A DNA stretch of 55,979 bases. It comes from an uncultured Prevotellaceae bacterium. Its GTDB lineage: Bacteria > Bacteroidota > Bacteroidia > Bacteroidales > Muribaculaceae. Positions within the stretch are counted from its first letter, which is position 1; each line of letters opens with the position of its first letter. Under the pieces are notes generated by a model. It did not search any database. It saw only the letters and a program-made list of their open reading frames with translations, and was not told the origin of the DNA. The translations under genes and the position numbers were made by a program. The stretch lies in contig CAMZFV010000018.1 of the NCBI GenBank assembly GCA_947306175.1, positions 1 to 55,979 of the forward strand, read 5' to 3'. Below, piece after piece: positions 1 to 8,619 of this stretch.

Positions 1-55
1 GTTTATTTGAAAATTTTATTTATTAACCGTCCACAATTTTTAGTGGACAGCAATG
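1..55. repeat. Left terminal copy of a 55-bp inverted repeat
   Basis: Positions 1-55 are the exact reverse complement of positions 55925-55979, and identity stops abruptly at base 56 (g here, t at the other end). The repeat contains a small imperfect palindrome, CCGTCCAC near 28-35 and GTGGACAG near 43-50. No transposase is present in the window. The simplest reading is that the contig ends in two inverted copies of one dispersed repeat, probably an insertion-sequence end. The exact 55-bp length matches a common de Bruijn k-mer size, which is an inference. Confidence 0.9.
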
Positions 56-72
56 GTTTAAAATATAAAATT

Positions 73-119
73 GACTCTCAATTTATCTTTTGAGAGTCGA
101 TTTTTACGTTTTGAGAGTC
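73..119. repeat. Triple 9-bp repeat forming a hairpin
   Basis: GACTCTCAA at 73-81 pairs perfectly with TTGAGAGTC at 90-98 across an 8-base loop, and TTGAGAGTC recurs at 111-119. The element lies between the terminal repeat and the promoter of the first gene. It could be a terminator or attenuator of whatever lies to the left, or an operator. Confidence 0.55.
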
Positions 120-138
120 CCCGAAAGCCTCCTTGCGG

Positions 139-146
139 TAACTTTG
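139..146 (+). promoter_or_regulatory. Bacteroidetes-type -7 box, TAACTTTG
   Basis: TAACTTTG matches the TAnnTTTG consensus exactly. The nearest upstream TTTG (110-113) is 25 bp away, longer than usual. If used, it leaves a leader of about 90 nt before the gene at 245. Confidence 0.5.
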
Positions 147-244
147 TAAATCAATATTCTCCATATTTATCTTTGATCTTGCCTATAACCTCATCCGAAC
201 TCAATCGATACAACATATTATTAACCATTTAACCTAACAACATT

Positions 245-1258
245 ATGAAGAAATTCTTATTATCTCTTTTGGTGCTTTGCTGCGCATTGGCAGGCAAGGC
301 CCAAGCAACCACCGATGTGCCCAAGGCCGTTCTGCAGCATGGCGACCAAGTGAGTGTATTTCAAGGTTCTGGTGCTTTTTATTACGCCATGGCTGCTGCC
401 GTGGACGGCGATGTCATCACCCTTTCTGACGGCAACTTTACTCCAGCGCAAATCAATAAGTCTGTCAGCATCTATGGCGCAGGTTACGTAAAGAATGCCG
501 AAACAGGGACGGCACAGTCCTGTCTTAACGGTAATGTTTTTATCGGTGTTCAGGGTGACACGCTCTGTAATGTTCACCTGGAAGGGCTCTATATCAATGG
601 TATCTTATATGCCGGTTATGTGGACAATAACTCCACCAAGGTTCCGTTGAAGAACTTGACCGTTGAGAAATGCAGGATGCCGAACTACATACAAATGGGT
701 AGTTATAACGAGAACTTGACCCTTAAGCAATGCGTGTTGAACTCAAACTTATTCAGAGGTCTCAGTAAGAACACACTGATTACCAATTGTCTTTTGTACG
801 GAGCGATCAACGGATTCACCGAAGAATTCGAAATACTGATTGACCACACCCTCTGCACCTCATATAATTGGAGCGGCAATAATGGTCAAGGCATTACATG
901 GACGAACTGTATCTTTACGGGTAGCGGCGGCTATATAGCTGGCTGGTATAGCATCATGAAAAACTGTCTTAAGCTTTCAAGAGATGCGAATACTAACACG
1001 GGTACAGTTTATGAAAACATTTATACCGTAGGGGCGGTTTCAGAAATTTTTGCTGATGGAGAAAACGCAAATTTCTCCGCTAACCGCACTTGGGAGTTGA
1101 AGAATCCTGACGTATGGGTTGGCACCGACGGCACGCCTGTAGGCCCGTCGGGAGGCATGGGCTGGAGTACGGTTCCCAGAACACCGGTCATCAAGAGTCT
1201 GGAATTAAATGTCGAGGGCTCGCAGTTGCGCATCAACTATGAGGCCGAGGCAAGATAA
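245..1258 (+). CDS. Secreted probable beta-helix protein of unknown function
   Basis: A 337-aa protein with a clear N-terminal signal peptide (MKKFLLSLLVLCCALAGKAQ). The mature part has short repeated strand-like stretches with regularly placed asparagine, cysteine and hydrophobic residues (for example NLTVEKCRMPNY and NLTLKQCVLNSN). That pattern is typical of right-handed parallel beta-helix or pectin-lyase-like folds. No catalytic residues could be assigned. It ends with a short charged tail, without a recognisable sorting domain. A dockerin-bearing secreted protein follows 22 bp downstream, so the two are probably co-transcribed and both act at the cell surface. I do not recognise a named family. 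Confidence 0.75.
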   Translation: MKKFLLSLLVLCCALAGKAQATTDVPKAVLQHGDQVSVFQGSGAFYYAMAAAVDGDVITLSDGNFTPAQINKSVSIYGAGYVKNAETGTAQSCLNGNVFIGVQGDTLCNVHLEGLYINGILYAGYVDNNSTKVPLKNLTVEKCRMPNYIQMGSYNENLTLKQCVLNSNLFRGLSKNTLITNCLLYGAINGFTEEFEILIDHTLCTSYNWSGNNGQGITWTNCIFTGSGGYIAGWYSIMKNCLKLSRDANTNTGTVYENIYTVGAVSEIFADGENANFSANRTWELKNPDVWVGTDGTPVGPSGGMGWSTVPRTPVIKSLELNVEGSQLRINYEAEAR

Positions 1259-1280
1259 TTACTCATCGTTAAAACTTGAT

Positions 1281-2165
1281 ATGATTATGAGTATTATCAA
1301 ATATTGCTTAGCAGCGTTCGCCACTGTCAGTTGTATGGTGGCGACGGCCCAGGGTGGTGTAGTGGAGCGTGAGTACTGGCTCGACAACAATGTCCAGAGT
1401 CAGTCACTCGGCACTTCGCCGGCCACACTCGACATCTCGTCGTTGCCTGCGGGCCTGCACTGGTTCACGATGCGCGTCAAGGACGATCAGGGCATCTGGA
1501 GCCCCGTGATGACGAGAGCCTTCATCATCCCCAACGAGATAGACAACACCACCGCCACATCGATTCAGCGCCGCGAAGTGTGGATTGACAGCAACATTGT
1601 CGGGCGGCAGGCCATCGGTGCCTCACCCGTCACACTCGACATCTCGTCGCTGTCGGTAGGACTGCACACTCTGACCATGCGCGTGCAGGATGACCTGGGA
1701 TACTGGAGTACGACAGTGACAAAGTACTTTATCATCCCCGAAGCGGCGGTGGAAGATGATGTAGAACTTGTGAGCTACTGCTACTGGTTTGACGATGACG
1801 TGGCAAATATGGTTGTCGGTACGCTTCCTGTCAGCGGCAAGGTGGTGAGCGGTGTAATCGATATTGACATGGCTACCGTGCCCACCAGTGGCCAAATCAC
1901 TGTCAACTGGATAATCGGCGACAGCAAGGGTATCTGGGGATTCTATCTCGGTGAAATCAACAGTGCGACCTTTGTCAACAACCGCGGCGATGTGAATATG
2001 GATGGCACCACAAGCATCGCCGACGTGACAGCACTCATCGACTACTTGCTTTCGGGCAACGATACCGGTATTGATCTGGCTGCTGCTGACACAAACCTGG
2101 ACGAAGGTGTTTCAATTGCCGACGTCACCACCCTCATCGACTACCTGCTTAGTGGCACCTGGTAA
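1281..2165 (+). CDS. Secreted protein with C-terminal dockerin type I-like domain
   Basis: A 294-aa protein. The ATG at 1281 is chosen because it gives a signal peptide ending near VATAQ; a longer reading from 1209 would put about 24 charged residues before it. The body has two clear tandem repeats of about 60 residues, each beginning RE(Y/V)W(L/I)D and containing LDISSL and the TMRV(K/Q)DD motif, then a more divergent third. Residues about 235-294 carry two dockerin-like calcium loops, GDVNMDGTTSIADVTALIDY and DTNLDEGVSIADVTTLIDY. No cohesin is encoded in the window, so the partner is unknown. In Bacteroidales such modules are often terminal on surface proteins; the function of this one is not known. 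Confidence 0.8.
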   Translation: MIMSIIKYCLAAFATVSCMVATAQGGVVEREYWLDNNVQSQSLGTSPATLDISSLPAGLHWFTMRVKDDQGIWSPVMTRAFIIPNEIDNTTATSIQRREVWIDSNIVGRQAIGASPVTLDISSLSVGLHTLTMRVQDDLGYWSTTVTKYFIIPEAAVEDDVELVSYCYWFDDDVANMVVGTLPVSGKVVSGVIDIDMATVPTSGQITVNWIIGDSKGIWGFYLGEINSATFVNNRGDVNMDGTTSIADVTALIDYLLSGNDTGIDLAAADTNLDEGVSIADVTTLIDYLLSGTW

Positions 2166-2201
2166 AGACTTTATCTGTAAAGATAAAAATAATAATCGTA
2201 T

Positions 2202-2231
2202 TCGGGCTGGGGCATAACACCCCCAGCCCGA
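2202..2231 (+). terminator. Hairpin terminator after dockerin gene
   Basis: An 11-bp perfect stem, TCGGGCTGGGG with CCCCAGCCCGA, encloses an 8-base loop. It starts 37 bp after the stop codon and is followed by a weak T-rich stretch (attcttcc). Confidence 0.7.
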
Positions 2232-2276
2232 TTCTTCCCTCCTGCCCCTCCAGCGAAGTAGCAGTGCCGTCCAGTA

Positions 2277-2297
2277 TTACGAGTTGTCAACTCGTAA
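2277..2297. repeat. Perfect 21-bp palindrome
   Basis: TTACGAGTTG and CAACTCGTAA are perfect 10-bp arms around a single T. It is distinct from the terminator just upstream and could be an operator or a dispersed palindromic repeat. Confidence 0.7.
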
Positions 2298-2493
2298 GAA
2301 AAGCCCCCGTCAGTCTAAATCACTCTAATCCCCATAATCTGCCGACCGCCAAGAAATCCCCATTTTTAGAGGTTGTGGTGAGTTTAGATTATTAAAAGGT
2401 TATTCTTGAATTAAATATCACATTTTCAGAACATTGCATTTTTGAAAAAGTTAGATTTTTATTTGAGGTTGTTTTTTGCGGTTTTTTTTGTTA

Positions 2494-2501
2494 TAATTTT
2501 G
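2494..2501 (+). promoter_or_regulatory. -7 box TAATTTTG for the 1298-aa surface protein
   Basis: TAATTTTG fits TAnnTTTG. A TTTG at 2475-2478 is only 15 bp upstream, shorter than the usual spacing. The start codon is 38 bp downstream. Confidence 0.55.
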
Positions 2502-2539
2502 TAACAAATCACTTTACGCACTTTAATTACATAATTGCA

Positions 2540-5500
2540 ATGAAAAAAACCTTATCATTACTCAACCTTGTTGTGCCTCTGCTGGCGCTTGCTTGGAGCG
2601 GAAGCATTTGGGCACAGGATGCGTTGCAGGTCACTGCAGACGCTCCCCAGGTGGCCCAGAATTTTGACGGTATGTGGGACGATGCGACCCAAGCGGCTAC
2701 GCTCGACATGCCGCAGGGCTGGCGCGTCGAGCGCCAGATGACGGCCCCTCGTACCGTGGGCAGTTTTGCCAATGCTGCAACGACAGTGATGTACACGGGT
2801 GGCACGAGCCTGGCCAGCAACGCCAAAAACGGCACCTGGAATTTCGCTTCCAGTTCGGTTCCCAGCGATTGCTCGGTGGGCGGCCTCTCCACGACGGTTG
2901 ACGGCGGCACTCGCTGCATCAACGTGATGACCTGCCTGCACAATGCAGGTGACGAGGCCATCACCAAACTGTCGTTCAATTACGACATTGAGAAGTACCG
3001 TGACGGTGACAATGCCGCAGGTTTCGCCGTTCAACTCTATGTCTCGACCGATGGCGAGACCTGGACCAATGCCGGCGAGGATTTTTACACTTATTTCGCG
3101 CCTGACGCCGCTACCGCCGGAGCCGAAGTCGTGCCCATCAGCACCACTGCCATCACAGGCAAGCAACTCAAGGTGGATATCGCCGCAGGCAGCGACATCT
3201 ATCTGGCATGGAACATCAGCGTGGCCAGCGGTACCAGCCCCAACAAGGCGATGGGCTTGGCCATCGACAATGTGGCTATCGACGCCACCTTCGCCTCTCA
3301 GGACCAGTATTGCTACATCTATGTCGAGGACGTGACCAAGTGGGCCACCCTGCTCATGGCTCCTGACAGGTGCGAGGCCAGGCCTGCCAGCAGCAGTGCC
3401 GTGGTCAATGGCGTGACCTACAAGGTGTGGGCGCTCCCACTCGACAAGAAGGAGCGCATGCTCACTTTTTCGGACGGCAACGACACCGGCAACGCTGTTG
3501 TGACCACAATTACCGCCGACCGCGACTATTACCTGTGCCTGACCAAGGAAGCTGTGACCGAGATCACCGACCCCGAGAACTACACGGGCTATGTGGATCC
3601 CAGCAGGCCTCCCTTTGTCGCTTCGGGCATCTTCCTGCGCGGCGAGGTGAACAGTTGGGGTGCCGTGGCCGACTGGGAATTCAGCGACGAGGGCGGTGGC
3701 ACCTATGTACTCTATGACAAGACCCTCAGCGGACAGTTCAAGGTGGCTGACTCGGGTTGGACCAGCGCCTGCAACTACGGCAGCAACGGCACGAGCGTCC
3801 AGATGGGTGTTCCCTACAGCCTCGTGCTGGGCACCAACGACAACATCTCTTGCGGCGGCAACTCCTACGTGTGCAAGCGCATTGTGGTGACCATCAGCAA
3901 TGGCACGGCGACCCTGCTGCTTGAGAGCGATGATGACGACACGGGCTTGACTTCGGTCTATGTCATCGGCGACAACAACGGCTGGAACTATATGGATGCC
4001 ACGGGCAAATTGGATCTCGTTGAGGGCAAGACCTTCAAGGGACAGGTGACCATGCCTGCCGTGGGTGACGGTTATAGCCACTGGCGCATTTACCAGCGCC
4101 TGGGAATGGGTGGCGTCTGGGGTGCCGAGAGCGACCTCACGGGCAACAATACCGCTGGCACGCTCATCAAGGGCGCTAACGGTAAGGTTTCGACCGCTGC
4201 GGGCACCTACGATGTGACCTTCAACCTCAACACGGGTGAGTACAGCCTTGAACTGGCTGCCTCCACGCCCACCACGATGACGCTGCAACCCGCCGACGTT
4301 GTGCTCGTGCCCGAGTTGCCCGAGACGGTCAAGGTGCTGTCGCTGAACAACAGCCTCATTTATTATAATGACCAGGATGCCGTGTTCAACGGTATTGCCG
4401 AGGCCATGGGCAAGGATGCCAACTGGACCAAGCACACCCTGCTGGGCAAGTCGCTCAAGACCCATTGGGACGAGGGCGACGGCGTGGCCGAGGACGGTAA
4501 CCCCGGTGCCAAGATGCTCGTGCGCAGCGAGGCATGGAGCCACATCATCCTGCAGGAGCAGAGTTCGCTGCCCCGCACCAACATCGAGGCCTTCCGCGCC
4601 AACGTGAAGCGCTGGGTGGACTACATCCGCGAGTATTGCCCCAATCCCAATGCCATCATCATCGTGCCCATCAACTGGGCTTACAGCGGCGATTGGGCCA
4701 ACTATACCGCCTTCAATTCGACCTTTGTCAAGAACTACCAGGATGTCGCCCTTGACCTGGGTGTGACCCTGTGTCCCGTGGGCGTGGCCTATCAGGAGGT
4801 GTATGACCTGGAGGGCAGCGAGGGTACCTTGACGTGGTTCCTCGATGACCGCCATCCGACCCTCAAAGCGACCTATATGGCTGCAGCGATGGAATATGGC
4901 CTCATCTACGGCGTTGACCCGGCCGAAATCACATGGGCACCCAACGGCCTCAGTGCCGCCGATGCAGCTGCCATGCGTGGCTATGCCAGCCGTGCTCTGA
5001 ACGGCTTCACCAACTATGTCGATCACACCGCCGGTCAGGTGCACTACAAGGTGACTGTGCGCGATCAGTTCGGTATGGAAGTTGAGGCTCCCGAGCCCGT
5101 GGTGATGACCCTAAGCGATGGTGGTGAAATCGACGCCAATCAGGTATTCACCAGCAACGGCACCAACGGCGAATTTACTGTGACCGCCACGACGGGCAAT
5201 TTCACCCAGAATGCTACGGTCAAGGTGGCTACCGCCCTGACCGAGGTGGTGACCTATCCTGCCATCGAATTGAATGAGGAGACCTTGAGTGCCAGCGAGA
5301 ACTTCGACGCAATGGGCGACGAGGCTACCGCCACACTGCCCGCTGCATGGCGCATCGACCGCATCCTCTCCGCACCCCGTACCGTAGGCCGTTACGACCA
5401 AGCCGATGACCAGACAATGTACAGCGGCGGCGTGAGCTTGCCCAGCAACGCCAAGAACGGCACGTGGAACTTCGGCGACAACGCTGGTGACGATCGTGCC

Positions 5501-6436
5501 CTCGGTGGCATCTCGACGGGTGTGGCCAATGGTACCCGCTGTGTCAACGTCTATGCCCACCTACTCAACACGGGCAAGAAGGACATCGAGAACGTCAACA
5601 TCGCCTATAACGTCGAGAAGTACCGCAAGGGCAACAACAGCGCAGGCTTTGCCGTGCAGCTCTATTACTCCATCGACGGACGCAACTGGACCAGCGCCGG
5701 CAATGGTTTCTACACTTATTTCGCCCCCGATGCCGAGACTATCGGCTATGACGAAGTGCCTGGCGAGACTGTTCCCGTGAGCGGCATCCTCGGCACCAAG
5801 CTCTCGCGCGGCTGCGACCTCTACCTGGCATGGAATATCACTGTGGCCAGTGGTGACGCTGCCCAGGGCGCTATGGCGCTGGGTATCGACGACTTCAGCA
5901 TCAAGGGTGAACTGCCCAAGATTCCTGTGGCACAGCACTACATCTTCGTCAACGACCAGACGGGTTGGGATGCTCTGGGACTCTATGCTTGGGGTGACAG
6001 CGAACTCTTTGGCGCATGGCCTGGCGAGGCCAGTGTGGGTGATTCCATCGTGGGTGGCATCAACTACAAGGTCTTCCTCTTGGATGCCAACAGCGGCAAC
6101 TACCACTTGATTTTCAATAACTGGAACAATGGCTTGCAGTTGCCCGACTACGACATCGTGGCCGACCGCGACTATTACTTCACCATCACTGCCGGAGGTG
6201 TGGAGGAGTCACACGCAACGGTGGTTGAGAAAATCGTTGACGCAGCACCGCAGATCCAGGTGCGCGGCAATGTGGTGACCTATCCTGGCGCGATCGTGGT
6301 GTATAATGTCAATGGCCAATTGGTGGCTAGCGGCAAGGACGCTCTGACCCTGCAACACCTGTCACGAGGCTTCTACATTGTACAGGGCCGCAACGGCACC
6401 CACACCGACACCATCAAAATCGCCGTCAATTCATAA
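2540..6436 (+). CDS. Large secreted SGNH-hydrolase-like, starch-binding-like protein
   Basis: A 1298-aa protein with a signal peptide ending near IWAQD. Residues about 35-255 and 920-1135 are two copies of one module (shared motifs APRTVG, SNAKNGTWNF, FYTYFAPDAET). Residues about 360-590 hold SusE/SusF-like beta modules (YVIGDNNGWNY). Residues about 597-790 resemble a DUF4886-type SGNH hydrolase: VKVLSLNNSL would carry the nucleophilic serine and DDRHPT the Asp/His pair, with Asn where the family usually has Gly. Residues about 1135-1225 contain YAWGDSELFGAWPG, typical of a CBM26-like starch-binding module. The last 60 residues (VVYNVNGQLVASG, LSRGFYIVQ) resemble a type IX secretion sorting tail. 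It probably acts on surface glycan esters; the substrate is unknown. Confidence 0.75.
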   Translation: MKKTLSLLNLVVPLLALAWSGSIWAQDALQVTADAPQVAQNFDGMWDDATQAATLDMPQGWRVERQMTAPRTVGSFANAATTVMYTGGTSLASNAKNGTWNFASSSVPSDCSVGGLSTTVDGGTRCINVMTCLHNAGDEAITKLSFNYDIEKYRDGDNAAGFAVQLYVSTDGETWTNAGEDFYTYFAPDAATAGAEVVPISTTAITGKQLKVDIAAGSDIYLAWNISVASGTSPNKAMGLAIDNVAIDATFASQDQYCYIYVEDVTKWATLLMAPDRCEARPASSSAVVNGVTYKVWALPLDKKERMLTFSDGNDTGNAVVTTITADRDYYLCLTKEAVTEITDPENYTGYVDPSRPPFVASGIFLRGEVNSWGAVADWEFSDEGGGTYVLYDKTLSGQFKVADSGWTSACNYGSNGTSVQMGVPYSLVLGTNDNISCGGNSYVCKRIVVTISNGTATLLLESDDDDTGLTSVYVIGDNNGWNYMDATGKLDLVEGKTFKGQVTMPAVGDGYSHWRIYQRLGMGGVWGAESDLTGNNTAGTLIKGANGKVSTAAGTYDVTFNLNTGEYSLELAASTPTTMTLQPADVVLVPELPETVKVLSLNNSLIYYNDQDAVFNGIAEAMGKDANWTKHTLLGKSLKTHWDEGDGVAEDGNPGAKMLVRSEAWSHIILQEQSSLPRTNIEAFRANVKRWVDYIREYCPNPNAIIIVPINWAYSGDWANYTAFNSTFVKNYQDVALDLGVTLCPVGVAYQEVYDLEGSEGTLTWFLDDRHPTLKATYMAAAMEYGLIYGVDPAEITWAPNGLSAADAAAMRGYASRALNGFTNYVDHTAGQVHYKVTVRDQFGMEVEAPEPVVMTLSDGGEIDANQVFTSNGTNGEFTVTATTGNFTQNATVKVATALTEVVTYPAIELNEETLSASENFDAMGDEATATLPAAWRIDRILSAPRTVGRYDQADDQTMYSGGVSLPSNAKNGTWNFGDNAGDDRALGGISTGVANGTRCVNVYAHLLNTGKKDIENVNIAYNVEKYRKGNNSAGFAVQLYYSIDGRNWTSAGNGFYTYFAPDAETIGYDEVPGETVPVSGILGTKLSRGCDLYLAWNITVASGDAAQGAMALGIDDFSIKGELPKIPVAQHYIFVNDQTGWDALGLYAWGDSELFGAWPGEASVGDSIVGGINYKVFLLDANSGNYHLIFNNWNNGLQLPDYDIVADRDYYFTITAGGVEESHATVVEKIVDAAPQIQVRGNVVTYPGAIVVYNVNGQLVASGKDALTLQHLSRGFYIVQGRNGTHTDTIKIAVNS

Positions 6437-6462
6437 CCAACAATTCATTTCTCCAAAACAAT

Positions 6463-6498
6463 GGCTGCCGAACCCTCTCTCCATGCGGCAGCCTTTTT
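6463..6498 (+). terminator. Rho-independent terminator
   Basis: GGCTGCCG at 6463-6470 pairs with CGGCAGCC at 6486-6493, followed by a T run. It ends the transcript of the large surface protein. Confidence 0.85.
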
Positions 6499-6546
6499 CT
6501 ATATTTCCTAATAGCATCTATTACCTCTACAGCTTCTATCCACGTC

Positions 6547-6644
6547 GCCTCGCGAGAGGTTTTATTTTGGATAAAATTGCCGGTACCTCAGCAAATCGAG
6601 CAAGCTCGTTTGCGTTCGGCTTGCACTATTTTTCCTTAATAGTG
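6547..6644. repeat. Cluster of stacked palindromes (dispersed-repeat-like)
   Basis: Three inverted repeats follow one another: CCTCGCGAGAGG near 6548-6559, GCAAATCGAGC with GCTCGTTTGC at 6591-6613, and CACTATT with AATAGTG at 6624-6644. The cluster lies between a terminator and the dusB promoter and has no coding potential. It looks like a BIME-type repetitive extragenic element. Confidence 0.5.
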
Positions 6645-6663
6645 TCCTAAAATGCGTTAACGG

Positions 6664-6696
6664 TTTGGCTGGTTGGGTAAATTGTCGTAATTTCGC
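6664..6696 (+). promoter_or_regulatory. Probable dusB promoter
   Basis: TTTG at 6664-6667, a 21-bp spacer and TAATTTCG at 6689-6696, one mismatch from TAnnTTTG. It lies 33 bp before the dusB start. Confidence 0.5.
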
Positions 6697-6729
6697 ACTG
6701 TTAAAACAAGCACTAAGCATCATTTCACG

Positions 6730-7761
6730 ATGAAAATAGGGAATATTGACTTGGGCGAGCGCCCCGTGATGTTGGCACCCATGGAGGATGTCACCGATCA
6801 GTCGTTCCGGCTCATCTGCCGCGAACAGGGCGCCGACTTGGTCTATACCGAGTTTGTCAGTGCCGACGCCCTGATTCGCAGCATCGAGCGCTCTTTCCAG
6901 AAGATGGCGATAGCGCCAGGCGAGCGTCCTGCCGCTATCCAAATCTATGGACGCGAATTGGAGCCGATGGTCGAGGCAGCACGCATTGCCGCCACCGCAC
7001 GTCCCGATTTCATCGACATCAACTGGGGATGCCCCGTGAAGAAAATCGCGGGTAAAGGTTCTGGAGCGGGTATGTTGCGCAATATCCCTCTGATGCTTGA
7101 AATCACCCGTGCCGTCGTCAAGGCCGTTGACCTGCCTGTGACGGTGAAAACCCGTTTGGGATGGGACCACAACAGCAAGATCATCGTGGAACTGGCCGAG
7201 CAGTTGCAGGATTGCGGCATCGCAGCACTCACCATCCACGGCCGCACTCGCTCCCAAATCTACACGGGCGAGGCCGACTGGACCCTCATCGGCGAGGTGA
7301 AGAACAACCCCCGCATGACCATCCCCATCATCGGCAACGGTGACGTGACCACGCCCCAGCGCGTGAAGGAGTGTTTCGACCGCTATGGTGTCGATGGCGT
7401 GATGGTGGGCAGGGCCAGCATCGGTGCCCCGTGGATTTTCCGCGAGATGAAGCAATACCTGCTCACGGGCGAGGTGCCCAGCATCAGCAATGCCGAGAAA
7501 ATGACGCTCATCCGCCGTCAGATTGCCGAGAGCATCGACCGCATCGATGAGTACCGCGGTATCCTCCACATCCGCCGCCACCTGGCTGCCACGCCCCTGT
7601 TCAAGGGCATCCGCAACTTCCGCCCGACACGCATCGCCATGCTACAGGCCAATACACGTGCCGAGTTGGAAACCATCCTGGACCACATCGAGAATGACAT
7701 TTTACCGTATATTGACCAGCAAAATGAAGAAACAGATAATGATAAAACGAGCCTTGATTAG
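6730..7761 (+). CDS. dusB: tRNA-dihydrouridine synthase, DusB type
   Basis: A 343-aa FMN-dependent enzyme that reduces uridine to dihydrouridine in the D-loop of tRNAs in the cytoplasm. The N-terminus (VMLAPMEDVTDQSFR) is the flavin-binding start of the TIM barrel. NWGCP places the catalytic Cys at residue 101. TIHGRTRSQIYTGEADW and VGRASIGAPWIF are further family signatures. The length is normal. The last 38 bases overlap the start of the next, exported DUF2807 protein, so the two are translationally linked although functionally unrelated. A promoter and a terminator lie upstream, making it the first gene of its transcript. Confidence 0.95.
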   Translation: MKIGNIDLGERPVMLAPMEDVTDQSFRLICREQGADLVYTEFVSADALIRSIERSFQKMAIAPGERPAAIQIYGRELEPMVEAARIAATARPDFIDINWGCPVKKIAGKGSGAGMLRNIPLMLEITRAVVKAVDLPVTVKTRLGWDHNSKIIVELAEQLQDCGIAALTIHGRTRSQIYTGEADWTLIGEVKNNPRMTIPIIGNGDVTTPQRVKECFDRYGVDGVMVGRASIGAPWIFREMKQYLLTGEVPSISNAEKMTLIRRQIAESIDRIDEYRGILHIRRHLAATPLFKGIRNFRPTRIAMLQANTRAELETILDHIENDILPYIDQQNEETDNDKTSLD

Positions 7762-8446
7762 TCTTGTACTGGTGATGGCTAGCCTTGCCGCCAGTGCCCA
7801 AGTGGAGCACTTCTGTGTCAAAGTGGGCGATTTCACACGGCTGGCCCTGTTTGACGACATCAATGTGAACTACCGCTGCAATGCCGACTCGGCGGGCTTG
7901 GTGACCTTTGATGCCACTCAGGAGGTGGCCAACGCGCTGTATTTCTCCCTCTCCAACAAAGGGCGACTCACCATCCAGGTCAATGACATCTATGAGCGAC
8001 AGGGAAATCTCCCCGTCCTCACCGTCTATTCCTCTTCGCTCGACGAGGCCGAGAACTCTGGTGACAGCATCCTGCGCATCGACGGCCTGCCTGCCTTGAA
8101 GGAATTTAAAGTGCGTCTCACCGACAACGGCAAGGTCATCGCACGCAATATCAGGGCTTCGCAGCTCGAACTTCAAATACTGAGCGGAAAAGGTAAAATC
8201 ATTGCCGACGGCAGTTGTGACGACTTGTCGTTGAAGCTCGTGGGCACTGGCGAGATCCAAGCCGACAAGGTGACTGCTACCAACGTCTCATGCCGCATCA
8301 TGGGAACCGGCTCGATGGGATGCCATGTCAACGGCGGCATCCTCAAGGTGAGCGGCAGCGGCACCGGTAAGGTCTATTACAAGGGCAACCCCTCTAAGGT
8401 CACTGTCCACAAACTCGGCACCATCAAAGCCATCCCCATGGAATAG
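7724..8446 (+). CDS. Exported DUF2807 (GIN-domain) adhesin-like protein
   Basis: A 240-aa protein. The ATG at 7724 overlaps the end of dusB and gives a signal peptide ending near AASAQ; an ATG at 7739 is an alternative start. After residue 30 it has the DUF2807 pattern: a strand near VKVGDFTRLALFDDINVNY, then a ladder of short strands (SGKGKIIADGSCDDLSLKLV, GTGSMGCHVNGGILKVSGSG). The fold is a beta-solenoid often described as a putative auto-transporter adhesin head. It is probably periplasmic or surface-exposed. No enzyme motif is visible. A terminator follows at 8491. Confidence 0.85.
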   Translation: MKKQIMIKRALISLVLVMASLAASAQVEHFCVKVGDFTRLALFDDINVNYRCNADSAGLVTFDATQEVANALYFSLSNKGRLTIQVNDIYERQGNLPVLTVYSSSLDEAENSGDSILRIDGLPALKEFKVRLTDNGKVIARNIRASQLELQILSGKGKIIADGSCDDLSLKLVGTGEIQADKVTATNVSCRIMGTGSMGCHVNGGILKVSGSGTGKVYYKGNPSKVTVHKLGTIKAIPME

Positions 8447-8490
8447 CCACAAGTCCCAAGTGGACTTCTGCACTCATTTTTGAAAATCAG

Positions 8491-8524
8491 GAAGGACAGC
8501 ATTAATCGTTGTCCTTCTTTTCTT
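8491..8524 (+). terminator. Rho-independent terminator after the DUF2807 gene
   Basis: GAAGGACA at 8491-8498 pairs with TGTCCTTC at 8510-8517, followed by a T-rich tract. Confidence 0.85.
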
Positions 8525-8581
8525 TTTTGTCTTCTAAAAATGAATTCGGATGCGAACACAGAATAACTGAAAACTTTTTAT

Positions 8582-8589
8582 TACCTTTG
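8582..8589 (+). promoter_or_regulatory. -7 box TACCTTTG of rpoN
   Basis: An exact TAnnTTTG match 30 bp before the rpoN start. No good TTTG lies about 19 bp upstream. Confidence 0.6.
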
Positions 8590-8619
8590 TAGGTTACAAA
8601 CTAAAAACCTCTATCGACA

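Larger units (their letters stand above)
2166..2539. other. 374-bp intergenic region with terminator, palindrome and promoter
   Basis: This gap holds a strong hairpin (2202-2231), a perfect 21-bp palindrome (2277-2297) and a promoter-like box just before the next gene (2494-2501). Between 2300 and 2460 it is plain AT-rich sequence, and I see no convincing small gene. Confidence 0.6.

Noticed and set aside
1209..1280. Longer N-terminus for the dockerin protein at 1281
   Set aside because: It would overlap the preceding gene by 50 bp and place charged residues before the signal peptide.
2558..5044. Long minus-strand ORF opposite the 1298-aa surface protein
   Set aside because: It mirrors a GC-rich coding strand, has no recognisable domain, signal or promoter, and the plus-strand protein is clearly real. 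The same holds for long minus-strand ORFs opposite 20371-22101, 28705-31170 and 35166-37997.
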